Positions 20,624 to 33,800 of a stretch of DNA of 48,706 nucleotides are shown here, in pieces. This DNA is from Beroe ovata. Taxonomy: Eukaryota; Ctenophora; Nuda; Beroida; Beroidae. The notes below the pieces were generated by a model that saw only the letters and a program-made list of their open reading frames with translations, had not been told where the DNA came from and did no database searches. Position numbers and translations under genes: made by a program. The first letter of the stretch is position 1, and every line of letters begins with the position of its first letter. The stretch covers positions 73,371 to 122,076 of the forward strand of contig CAMPET010000029.1 in NCBI GenBank assembly GCA_946803715.1. Direction: 5' to 3'.

Positions 20624-23600
20624 CTACACGCTTACCTCTTTCAAGCGTGCTATCTCCTTATTGTCGGCATTCTTAGACGCATCGTTGGTGATTAACTTTA
20701 CCCTGGACGCATACCTGAAACATGATAATATCCGATGAAAATGTTCGAAGTGCTCTAAGCTCTATTGCTACTATTTTTCACTGTCGCCCTGCTATGCCTT
20801 GAAAAAGAGTAAAAGATGCCTTGATTAAGAGTAAAAGATTAAGAGTAAAAGATTAGGAGTAAAAGATTAAGAGTATAAGATGGGTCATGAGATCAAGTTC
20901 TAAAATAATAGTTCAAACATCATAGTTCTAAAATAATCTAAGTTCTAAAATCATCAAGTTCTAAAATCATATGAAATCATAGTGATTATATAAGTATCGG
21001 GAGGGGTCACAGCCTTACGTTAGTGAAACGACAGTTTCATCCATATTGTAGTCAGCTGGTGAGATATTAACAAACATGAGCGTCTTGGCATTACCCCCTG
21101 GGATGTTATTAGATCACTTTGGGAATTACTACACGTTGCTATGGTAACAATAAGAGCAGGGAAATACACTGCACGTCACTGAGACCATAGGATGAGAAAA
21201 GTTGTATATTACATGATAGCATGTATCTACAGGACTTTAACATGGCCTAGCCTATTCAGTAGTTATTATGTGTAACTAAAGGGCAACCATAGCTTAATGA
21301 ATAGATGATTACCAAGTGAGTCCTGCATGAGCATTGTGAGTTTATTGTTCCTGTAAGGAATGAAGTTGGCCTCAGTGCTGAGGGCTTGTATCACGTCGCC
21401 TAAAGCAGAGAGCGACTTGTTAATGCTCTGAGCTTCTTTGAGTTGCTCCTGAGTCGCTCCTGTTTTTGCTGCACGTTCCGACCCAGCTAGATCAACCAAA
21501 CTCAGCTGTGATATACAGTCAAACATTAGTTAATGTTGGAAATCACACCGCTATCACAACACTGTGTCACACCAGCACACCATTGTGTCACACCATCACA
21601 CCGCTATCACACCATTGTGTCACACCATCACACCGCTATCACACCATGGAGTCACACCATTGTGTCACACCNGCTATCACACCATCACACCGCTATTACA
21701 CCCTGGTGTTACGCCATCACACCGCTATCACACCCAGTTAGCACACACCGCTATTACACCCCGTTATCACACCCCACTATCACACCCACCTTGCCCCTGA
21801 GTACAGCTCCGGTTGTCAGGTTTGTGGTTTCCATGACAATACCAATTACAAGATGTGACCGCGAACTCTCGGCGTTCATTTTGGTGGAAGCAGTGTGCCG
21901 ATTCCTGCTTCCTTCATCAAAAACATTCTGCAGTTCGTCTACATTGTGAACATCTTTTACCACCGCATTCTGTATGATTACCATGCCTGGTAACATATTG
22001 TGATGCTATCACGAATTGAGAATGAGAACACAACTACATGAACAATCCACCAATTAACATCGTACCAATTAACAACGCACCCATTAAAAACAATAAACAT
22101 AGCAACAACACACTCATTAACCTTTCTTATCCTTCTTTATATCGAGTTTAGCGGAGTGTGACACATCAAACAGATCCAGGAGTTGGTCATTGTACAGCTC
22201 CACCATGTAAACCGATACTTTGAAGGAAAACTTCCGCCTGTTTCCCTCCAGGAGGTCGAATATCTCGGCGTACGCCCGGGGTGCGATTCCCGGCATCTTC
22301 CCACTGCTGTCACCGATCATGGTGAACGTCTTGCCGGACCCAGTCTGTCCATACGCGAACAAGCACACGTTGTAACCGTCCACTGCAGACTGGACGAGCA
22401 TCTTCACATCCTCAAACACGTGTTCCTGATCACCACGTGTGTCGGGTGTGAAAACCTGGTTGATAACCAGGTGTCATTGACAGTAGTGTCATTATTAGTG
22501 GTGTCATTATCAGGTGTCATTCCGAGTGTCACAGAGAGTGATTGGCAATCCAGACGTTCACGTGATACGATAAAGTTTAACATTGACAAGTTAAGTAGCT
22601 CCTGTGTGTAGCCTAAAACCACTACTACAGCTTACCCACATGCTTACCCATACCCATTACCCGCCATGTGTCATACCCATATCATGTCGTAGCTATGATC
22701 ACCTGATCGAATGAAAACTCCTTGAGTCCTCGTTTTGACTGCACCTGTACAGTGTACTCGTCAGGGGATAGGATGACCGAGTAGTTTCCCCGATCCAGCT
22801 CACTGTTCGACAGCGGCCGTGATCGGCAGTACACACGGATCTTGCCCTTCATGTCCTCTATGATGTTGTAGTACTTCTTGCGGAGGATTCTCTCGCTATT
22901 GTAGTTCTCAACTAGCTGAGATTGGATGTATATTGAGAATGTGAAGCATCACCATGGATATAATGGATGCAGCAACTAGGAGACGCATGACTATTCTTCC
23001 TAGTCGTGACATGACGCGTTACGTCATGCGTTACGTCATGCGTCATGTTATGCGTCATGTCACGACAAAGTTAGGACAAGTGACGCGTCATGTCACAACT
23101 ATAAGTTGGGGTCTTACCTCAGCGTTTTCAGCCCTGAGTTTCCTCACCTCCTCCCGCATTCCCTCACTTTCCCGCGCTGTTTTCTTCTCTTCTTCCGCCG
23201 CAGCAATGACAGCTGCCAGCTCACTTCGCAACTACATCGGGAATGTTGTGGGTAGAATGAGTCATGGCACATGCATACCATTTTCCTATCCCTCATTTCT
23301 CACTTAGAGAACTCGCATCGTGCAGTTGTGCCAAGACATATATGAACGTTCATTTCGATAATTACAGCGTTAATTACAGCAGTCATCTCACCTCCGTTAT
23401 TTCCTTTTGGTTTTTCGTTGTTTCTTTGTCGAGTTCGGTCTTAATTGCCTCCAGTTTTTCCACTTTAAGTCTTGTTTCATCTAATACCTTCTTCATAATT
23501 TCTAGTTTCTTGGCATCTTTATTGTTCCTAGATGAATCAGCGGCTTTCTTAGCGCCACTTTCTGCTGTGCGGAGCTTCTTCTTCAAGTCTGTAACGGCGG

Positions 23601-24815
23601 CGTTAGACTCCTCCACTTGTTTCTTCAGTTCTGCATTCCTGTCCTTCAATATGGTAGCCTGAAAATGAGGTGAAAACACTCTCTGAGTCGTGTGGTCGCG
23701 CCATGGCCCATATTGCCTGTTCTGATAAGCTCAATGAACTCACAATCTGGCCCCGGTGCTCTGGTAAGTGGTACCTATTGCGTCAGAATAAAGTATTGTT
23801 ACAATTGGAGTGAGGGACGCTAAGAGGCGTCCTGAGGGCGCGTTTCTATTCAAAGAATTAAGCAAACACATGCTAACCACATTGTTGCTCGTTCATTTGC
23901 AGGATAATTATTTGAGAGAAAGAGAGACTTTCTCACATACTACTCGTTTGTTTTATGATATGAATAAATGATGTGAAGCAAGCCTGTCTCGTTTGTAGTA
24001 GAGAAAATGTTAATGAGAGGTTCACAACGATCAATAAGAGACAAAGGTTACACGTAGTACACAAGGCTCTACGTTTCCTTCAATCTTTCCATCCTCCATA
24101 GGCTTTCGTGCTCTAAGTGACCAGCATTTAGTGCATTCCAGTACAGAGCAACACGAACATATTAATTGTACTTATCGTTTGACTGCTATGACGTCATAGT
24201 ACATACCTGAACATCCGATAATGACGTGGCACCCACCGCCACCGCCGCCCGACCTCGCCCAACCCGCCCAGGTCGAGATGGAAGTGGCGGTGCGGTGGCA
24301 GCTGCCGCAAGGGCGGCTTCGTGCTTTGACTCCACGAGAGCACTTTTAGTGGCACTAAGCTCTTCCTTGGCGTGCAACACGGCACTCTCTAACTTTACAA
24401 CCTGATTCTGAGTGGAATAGACAACGATATTATGGGTGAGGCGCCACACATTTGCTTCAGTCACGTAACAGTGATTGACCAATGAGAACAAAGCAATAAA
24501 AATCAAGAAACGTTGTCACGTGAGGGAAATCGTTTGAGACCCAGGCTCCTCAATTCACCGATAAAAATATCGTGTGCACTGAGTTTTCTATTATTTGCGG
24601 GGTCTGCTTATTTCTAACTAGAATGATCACTTACACTCAGCTTCTTGTTGTCAGATTTGAGCTCTCGGATCTCTGCTTTATCTTTCGTGACATCATTCAA
24701 AGATGCCAGCTCCCTCTCCTTCTCAGCTTGCTGAGCCCTCGAGAGTAGCTTCTTAATATCAGTATCTGTCTGAGCCCTCAGCGATGCCACTTCTTGCTGC
24801 AACCAGTGTGTGCAT

Positions 24816-24852
<37 letters not shown>

Positions 24853-24853
24853 N

Positions 24854-24891
<38 letters not shown>

Positions 24892-27800
24892 ATGAATGAC
24901 GTAGGTATGTGTCTGTGTTTGCAGTATAGTAGGCGTGTCGTATATTTTGTGTGTTTGTCTATCTGTCAGTGTCAGTGATTTACATTTGATATCTCAAGCG
25001 AATGTCTCAGCTTCTCAACTTCATCCAGCAGGGAAGTGGACTTAGTTTTCTCCACCTCCAACTCAAGATCCATCTTGTTCTTTACATCATCGAAACCCTC
25101 AACGTCTTGTTCCAGTAAAGTTAACCTAAAGAAATATGTGATATGTATAATTCACTTCACACTTGCAAACATACCTATAGCTGATGTATTGTATGCTTAG
25201 CGTTTGCGATATCATAAAAGCAGCCAAGCGTATTCTGCAATGACTTGACACCGGACTTTACGTTGTTCACCAATTTCCATACTCTGAATTAGTCGGTACC
25301 TATCACGGTAGAATTGAATAGTCTCTTGGGCATCTGCCGGCAGCTGGGCTATCTTCTCACGCTCTAGATCAGTAACCCTATTCCGCAGTTCCTTGATAAT
25401 CTGGAAAACGGTGAATGAAGCAAAGGCTCTATTTTAGAGCTTATTCTTGCTATTCGTGCAATTATTCATCCTTAAGCCCCCCCCAGATAGTCCAGAATAG
25501 AGTTTCCGTGAACCAATGAGGGGATCAGTGATCACCTCAAGCTTATTTTCAACTTCATTTTCGAGAGATTTCAATTGGGTTGCCGCTATCTTCTTCTCAT
25601 CACTAAGTAGCTTTTCGGCGCTTGATTTGGCATCTTCAACCCTATCGTTGGCGTTTTTCAATTCTTCGTTAGCTCTTTTGAGCTGAAATAGTATTATGTA
25701 TAATGGGTAAAAGATAGCCTGCTACTTCATTCACAGTCCAGGTCCTGCTCAGAACACAAAGTGAAGGCGATGGCGCTGTCTCAGGATATCGTCTCACAAG
25801 CGGCAAGAGCGCACATCACTAGTCACACTTTGTTATTCTAATTCACCGAGTTAGGGGGTTCCATTTTCGGAGTTTATTTGCATCTGAATATACAGCCCAC
25901 ACTCGTGAAGCGCACCTGAACCATACACCGCCCAATATGAATAACAATATGAACCACTACTAGAATAGTTCCACTCTCACATTCACTGTCACACCTCGTA
26001 TTGAAGTTGCTCCAGCGCATTGCCCTGCTCGATGCCATCACGTGTGAATGCCGCTGTGGCATCAACTACTGCCTTGTACTCCTCTCGCGAGTAGTCCAGC
26101 TCCTCGGTAAGTGCCGCCTTCTCCTCCCTCAACAATGCCACTTCCGTCTCCAGCGCATCCACCTGCACCATATTGTCACAATCATTATTATTCATCGAAT
26201 ACCGATATGACCTCTGCCTGCCCAATGACCTGTATAGGGCCTCATTCACCTGTGTTTGAACGCTGGGTGTGGGACCATGAGTTGCTACGGCTCCGGCTAG
26301 ATTGCCCCCCTCCTTCTCTCCCGATAGATTCACCGATATCGCCTTATCGGCAGTAGCCAGGGGGACTATAGCACCCTGCGGAGGTGACCTCATTTTAATA
26401 ATAGAGGCTGTGTTAATTCACAAAGCGGACATTTCCGGTCATTATTGGAAATGGGGATGGTTGTGATACTGCGGACGTATAAAATTGTCTGATACTTTAT
26501 TACAAATTTCTGTCGTGAGATTAACGTTGATAACGAGGGTCTTGCCTTGTTGTTGCTGACTTCCGGGACCACTCTTTCAACTATTTTACCCTCTGACAAC
26601 AGTGTCAGAGCGTTGATCCTGAGTTCTGTTTCCCGCTCCTGGAGGTATTACATTAGCGGCATTTCCCCGCGGGCAATAACGACCGTTCATCATGATATGC
26701 CGGGTCATATTTTTGTGGTAACACCTCTATACTGAGAGTAAGAATTATCCCTCTACTCATTACTACATCTAGTGGCATGTGAGAATCGTAAATCGAAACA
26801 AAGGAATGCAGGGAATGATGTTACAAATATTGATAGTTGTAATAAGTTTCAATGCAGCACTACAAAACCCAAGTAAGCCGTGTTGTCTGTTAAGTACATA
26901 CACTTGATGTTGATTATGATTCGATAAATACGGCAAGTGTTCATGTCAAAATCCACGCGTGTTAATAAACTTCTTCCTTCAGGTCTCCAGGTTTACGTAG
27001 AGTATGATTTTGTGGGAGAATCGACAGTGCTAACTTCCGATGTGTACTATTTTGACAACTCTTATTCTAACCCTGTGCTAGAAAACGCAATACTGAGCGT
27101 GAAGTCGTTGAGTGGCAACTGGGCACTGTATAAGGATGCAGGCAGAAGCAACTCAATGATGGTTGTTTGCGATGGAGACGAAATAGATACCGTCTATCAC
27201 CCACGCCATTACTCGTCCGCATACATGGGAGGAGTTGCAGACGAGCATTGCCCATCCGGTGAATTGATGCTCCGGGACTCAGATCAGTCCCCGGAGTCAG
27301 CAATAACACTGACATGTGCGTCAGGCGCTGTCAGAAATTGGCAGTTCAACGACTTGACAACGTCCCTGACAGTTGTCAGTGGAAACTGGATTGTGTACGA
27401 TGCAGAGCTATACGATGGCACCTGCTTGGTCGTCAGAGAGGGAGTGACATTGAGTGAGAGTGACTTGCGGAGACGCAACTTGTACAGGGTCATATCATCG
27501 GCAAGACCGCTCCGATATGACGGCAACGACAATCGGCTGCAATGTGGACCGGGTAATGGAGATTGGGCGAGGGGGCATCTCTGGTGCATTATAGCAGATT
27601 TTATAGAGCTCAGCCGCCGCGCACATTTTCCAAACTATGCGAGTTTAGACATTCCTGAGAATAGCGGTGCTAATGCAAACCAATCTTATTCTCAACAGAG
27701 TATTTTTCCAAACACAGATATCACCCACATAGGTATTACTGTATAGATAACAGAGATCACAGGTATCAGGTAGTATGCTGAATTTCTTCAAGCAAACGAG

Positions 27801-30800
27801 ACAATACCAGACAACACCATAACAACACTACCATAGCACCCTGACAACGCAACCATAGCACCCTGACAACGCAACCATAGCACCCTGACAACACCACAAC
27901 AACACCAGGTAACGCTACTATAGCACCCTGAGTACGGCACCATGGCACCCTGAGAACGGCACCACAGCACCCTGACCACAGCAGTCATAACCAGTGACAA
28001 CGACTCAAAGACAGATGTATTGACACAATAACTATAGCAGGTGACCTCAAGTTAAAGGAAATTTTCACAGCTAGACCGTTTTTCTTTGAAATTGAAATAT
28101 TTTTGTTTTCACATGTCTCTCCCCCTCTCTCCCCCAGGTACCGTATCACCCAGTCTGAATGCAGATGTTCCGTCTCCACAGTGACCGCAATACGACGCGC
28201 AGTGTGCTACTGTGCTACCCACACGGCATGACGACCCTATGTCCCTATCTAGCCCATGGAAATTAATCGAAATCTTATTCGAACATTTAACAATAATATA
28301 GATTGGTAGGTATAGAGTGATATAGAGTGATATAGAGTGATACCTGCTCATTCAGCTTTATTATCGCCTCCTTTTTGGCGGTTATATTCAACTTTGCCAT
28401 CTTAACAAGGTCTTCATTCTCGTTTTCATTTGCTGTTTTTTCCAGATCAGCGAGTTCCCCTTCCAGCTCTTTCTTCTGATCGTGTACCGTTTGAAGTTCT
28501 GCTTGTTTTTCGACCTGGCAAAATGACAACCAATTTATGCCTTGATTAGAAATCATGTTAAATATCCCTGCTCTCCCAAGATATTAGTTAAAAATTGTTT
28601 CACAGTGTTTATAACGGTTCACCATTTTGAATTTTCAAATTTTAGATAACATAAACGTGAATTGAGAAATTACCAGTTTTTTGGAGTTATGTCGTTTCTG
28701 TTTGACGTCAACTACACTCTCAGCCAGAACGCAACTGAGATGATTCTCGATTGCTGAACTCTTCTCCACCTCGTTTTGTAGCTGTTTGTTGAGGAGTGAA
28801 ATTTCTCCCGACTGTTTGGCGATTATCTCCTCTAGTCTGCTCAATTCCTCCCTCAGTGATGCATCACCATGAGATGGTACAGTATCTTGTGTACGCTGGT
28901 AAATTAGGGCGTCAGCTTGATAAGTGAACACATCAGCTTTGGTAAGGAAATACGACAATGAAATAATACGCTTTTTATAACGGCAATTGTTTACCTCAGC
29001 TTCGGAATTAGCAGTGGCATTAGCAAGAGCATTGATAGATGGTTGATTCGGTGGTATCTCAGTTATTGTTGCTGGTGGCAACGCAGCTATTGTTGCTGGT
29101 GGCAACGCAGCAATTGTTGCTGGGGGTAACGCTTTAACTGTTGCTGGTGGTAGGGTAGCAACTGTTACTGGTGGCAACGCAGCTATTGTTGCTGGTGGTA
29201 TCTCAGTTATTGTTGCTGGTGGTAACGCAGCTATTGTTGCTGGTGGTATAGCAGCTACTGTTGCTGGTGGTAACTCAGCTATTGTTGCTGGTGGCAACCC
29301 AGCTATTGTTGCTGGTGGTAAAGCAGCTACTGTTGCTGGTGGTAACACAGCTATTGTTGCTGGTGGCAACCCAGCTATTGTTGCTGGTGGTAAAGCAGCT
29401 ACTGTTGCTGGTGGTAACACAGCTATTGTTGCTGGTGGCAACCCAGCTATTGTTGCTGGTGGTAAAGCAGCTACTGTTGCTGGTGGTAACGCGGCTACTG
29501 TAGCTGGTGGCAACCCAGCTATTGTTGCTGGTGGCAACGCAGTGATTGTTGCTGGTGGTAACGCAGCAATTGTTGCTTGTGGCAACGCAGTGATTGTTGC
29601 TGGGGGCAACTCAGAAACTATGCTCGGGGGAAGAGCTTTCAGAATCTCACGGGGTAGAGCTGCAATGGCACAGGGGTCAAGATCAGAGAAAGAAGAAAGC
29701 TTGTCAACAGAAGAGCTGCGATTCTCTTCGGGAAGTTTTTCTGATTGTTGCATCTTTGTTGTTGAAGGTAACGCAGTTACTGTTGCTGGTGGTAACGCAG
29801 CTACTGTTGCTGGTGGTAACGCAGTTACTGTTGCTGGTGGCAACGCAGCTATTGTTGCTGGTGGTAAAGCAGCTATTGTTGCTGGTGGTAAAGCAGCTAT
29901 TGTTGCTGGAGGTAACGCAGCAACTGATTGGGGTGGTAATGTTGAAAGTTTCTTTGCAGGGATTGTAGCAACCACAGATGGAGGAAGTGCAGCGAGGACC
30001 TGTGGCGGCAGATCTGCGATAGTATCCGAGGGGAGGGCGGCAATGCTCGTTGCTTCATCCGTTACCCGGGCAACATCTTCTCTTGGCTCGACAGCTGCAG
30101 AGTGCTAACATGTTTGCATCAGCGAAGCGCTAGTCATTACAAGCGAAAGCAAAGTTCAACAGCATATAAAGCATTGCGTGAAGCTGTACCCATAATAATA
30201 CCGACCTCGGATTTTATAAGTTCTAACTCGGCAGTCTTCAATTCCTGCTCACTTTTGAACTCTTTCAGTCGCTCATTCTTCTCGTGCGTCACTTCTGCTT
30301 CAGCTTCTTCCTTCTCTACGACTGCTTCCTTGAGCCTGAGANCAGAAGAGCTGCGATTCTCTTCGGGAAGTTTTTGTGATTGTTGCATCGTTGTTGAAGG
30401 TAACGCAGCTACTGTTGCTGGTGGTAACACAGCTATTGTTGCTGGTGGCAACGCAGCTATTGTTGCTGGTGGCAACACAGCTATTGTTGCTGGTGGTAAC
30501 GCAGTTACTGTTGCTGGTGGTAACGCAGTTACTGTTGCTGGTGGTAACGCAGCTATGGTTGCTGGTGGCAACGCAGCGAATGTTGCCGGTGGCAACGCAG
30601 CTATGGTTGCTGGTGGCAACGAAGCGAATGTTGCTGGGGGCAACGCAGTTATTGTTGCTGGAGGTAACGCAGCTATGGTTGCTGGTGGCAACGCAGTTAT
30701 TGTTGCTGGAGGTAACGCAGCAACTGATTGGGGTGGTAATGTTGAAAGTTTCTTTGCAGGGATTGTAGCAACCACAGATGGAGGAAGTGCAGCGAGGACC

Positions 30801-33800
30801 TGTGGCGGCAGATCTGCGATAGTATCCGAGGGGAGGGCGGCAATGCTCGTTGCTTCATCCGTTACCCGGGCAACATCTTCTCTTGGCTCGACAGCTGCAG
30901 AGTGCTAACATGTTTGCATCAGCGAAGCGCTAGTCATTACAAGCGAAAGCAAAGTTCAACAGCATATAAAGCATTGCGTGAAGCTGTACCCATAATAATA
31001 CCGACCTCGGATTTTATAAGTTCTAACTCGGCAGTCTTCAATTCCTGCTCACTTTTGAACTCTTTCAGTCGCTCATTCTTCTCGTGCGTCACTTCTGCTT
31101 CAGCTTCTTCCTTCTCTACGACTGCTTCCTTGAGCCTGAGATGCCGATTAGCAACACTGAATTCGCTCAGTTATTAGCTGATCAAGTGAACTACTTCAAG
31201 TGACCATGTAAAATGTGATAAATCTGACTAACTGGTTTTCTGCATGATCAACCCGTCCTTGAAGGGACACTTTTTGAGATTCGTGATACTTGATGTTAGC
31301 AAGGGAATCCCTCATCTTTCTCTCCGTTACTCGGGTGTTAGCATCCAACTCGTCCTGAGATAGGTTCATCAGTCAGTATTGCTGATTATCACGTAATAGC
31401 GAGTAACGATAAGATTTACATAGCCAATCGAATTCAAGAACTGCTGTCACTTGTGACTCTTCTCAAAATGATACCTAGTGGTTACTGGTTAAAGTACCGC
31501 TTTTATCCATTGCAAGATTTGAATCGCACTATACGGCAGTTATACGCACAATAATTTCCCGCTTCTCTTTCTCTGTTGGAGCGGTCTGGATACGATTGAG
31601 GTCCGTTTTACGCTGTTCTTCGAATACCTTCATGTCATTTTCCACCAAATTCTTATATTTGATCAGGGATTCCTCGTGTATCTAACAGATATGGTGATAA
31701 AAATGCATATTTCATTCCAAAAATGGTTGAAATAAAATACTGAAATTATCGAACTATGAACCCTTACTTTTATCTGTTCTTCGCTCTCGCCTATTAGTTT
31801 AGTGAGTTCATCGATTTTCCGTTGATACTCCTCCCTTATCAGTTCCTTCTCAGCCGTTAATTCCTGTTCCACTCGGTCTCTTTCCTCTACAATCCTGACA
31901 CAGGCAATATCCAAACAATCTGGTCATCGCGGATTAAGACCCTTACACTGTCATTGACATCGGTACCTCTGTATTTCCTTTTCTTTTTCCTTCTGTAACT
32001 GCTCCAGTCTCACCCCCTCATCTTTCCTCATCTCCTCCACACGTTTCTCCTCCTCTTCCACCTTCAGTCTTATCTCTTCAGAGTGTGATTCCCTCATCTC
32101 GGCCAGCTGACCTGCTTGTGTCTTGGATTGAACTTCCAGTTGGGAGGCGAATTCGTCCTCTCGAGAAGAAAGATTCTGGGAAGTTAATCGGGTTAGAATT
32201 ACAAGTTGAACAATTCTTGAATATCTCATGTTAGCACAACATTATAGTACCTCAATGTGAAACCCACCATCTGATGCTGGCTCATGAGTATCGCCATCTT
32301 CTTCTCATTTCTCTTCTCCAATTCCCGGATATGTGCCGCGTACTTCTCCTTCATAATTTCCTCTCTTGCTTGTAAGGATACGAGAAGTTGTCTACGCTCC
32401 TCTGCCATTGCATGCCGCAGTTGTGATTTCTCTTTGTCCTGACAAGATTTGACTAAGGGAGATCATGAATCAATATTCTTACCCATAATAATGAAGGAGA
32501 GCATGAACCGGGTAGGTCCACTATAGGTGATTATCCGGTTAGGGGGGGGGAAGGGTGGACTGCCATGGTTTAGACAGCCGGAATGGGGGGAAGAGGGGGT
32601 AGATATCTAATAAAACATATCACTGATAATGGAATTCAAAATCGAAGTCGACTTACATTGGCTTTAGTCATATTCTCTTTTTGTTTAGTGTTGTACTCAA
32701 TCAGTTCATTTATCTCGCCAACTAGTTTTATATTGCATTCTTTGAGGCTCTGAGAGGTGAACAGTGTATCATTTTGCTATAAGGAGTAGGTACTCACTAC
32801 TCAAATAGAGGGATTTTTTAGATAAAAGATGTTGAATGGTTGATAAAGGTTGAACCTCAGCTTGAAGCTTCCATTCTGAGTCTCTCCTTTCACAGTCCTT
32901 CAAACAGAGGTCAATAATGTGTGTGAAAGCTTTCACTTTATCTTTATAGTCACTCCTCAATTCAGTCACAAACTCAGTAAAGGTACTCTGCAGAGATTAA
33001 AATAAACTGAAGCTAGCGATAGAATGGTCAATAGTGGTATGCCTACTACCTAAGTAGTGGAATACCTATTAAAGGAGGTAGTATTCTTCCTAACCTGAGT
33101 TTCACTTTCTATTTCTTTGTATATCTGATTGACTTCTTCCAGTACCCTTCTATGGTCCTCTTTCATCACTCTCATGTCATTTACAACACGACTAATGTTC
33201 CTCTTTGCCACATTGTAAGGAATGTATGCTTGGGGATTCAGTGCATTTATGCTCTCAATAGAATTGCAGGTACTCTTCTTGGAAATTATTGAGTCCTTGC
33301 GGTTATGGGTACTTTCAGAGTTGAAAGTCCTTTTATTTTTTGGGTTCGTTTCATCAACTCTTTCTTGTGAATACATGGGGTCCAATGCTGCTCTATTCAT
33401 GAAATCAATTCCTTGAGCTATATTCTGAGCTTCTGGCCATGCAATTGGGGTTTCATGCCTGAGTGGAGGACTATCATTTTCTGCCACAGGGTTAGTAAAT
33501 GTTGTTTCCTGCTGATTTCCTTCCCCATTTTCCACATGAGAGGCACTGCTTTGTTCTGTCAACTCTATAGCTGGCTCAACTTTATTTCCACCTAAGAAAT
33601 GACTATAAGGCAATATTCAGCCAACACACCCATTATACCAAAATACATCATACTGGAAAACCCGTGTGACTGGACGTAAAGTCTCAACATCGATGAAGGA
33701 GCACTTGGGAACTAATCAGCCATTTCTTTTGATTGACATTGTAAGATGATGCTTGCCCTGTTGTCTAATTTGCATTGTGTACGTTGACAAAACGACCCAT

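Noticed and set aside
21466-21949. His-Thr-rich frames (HHTAITP)
   Set aside because: Read-through of an intronic minisatellite and the antisense of motor exon 21790-21986.
29261-30908. Plus-strand frames rich in LLLLVVTQ or VAGGNAA
   Set aside because: They are shadows of the 24-bp coding minisatellite on the minus strand, which connects in phase to coiled-coil exons on both sides.
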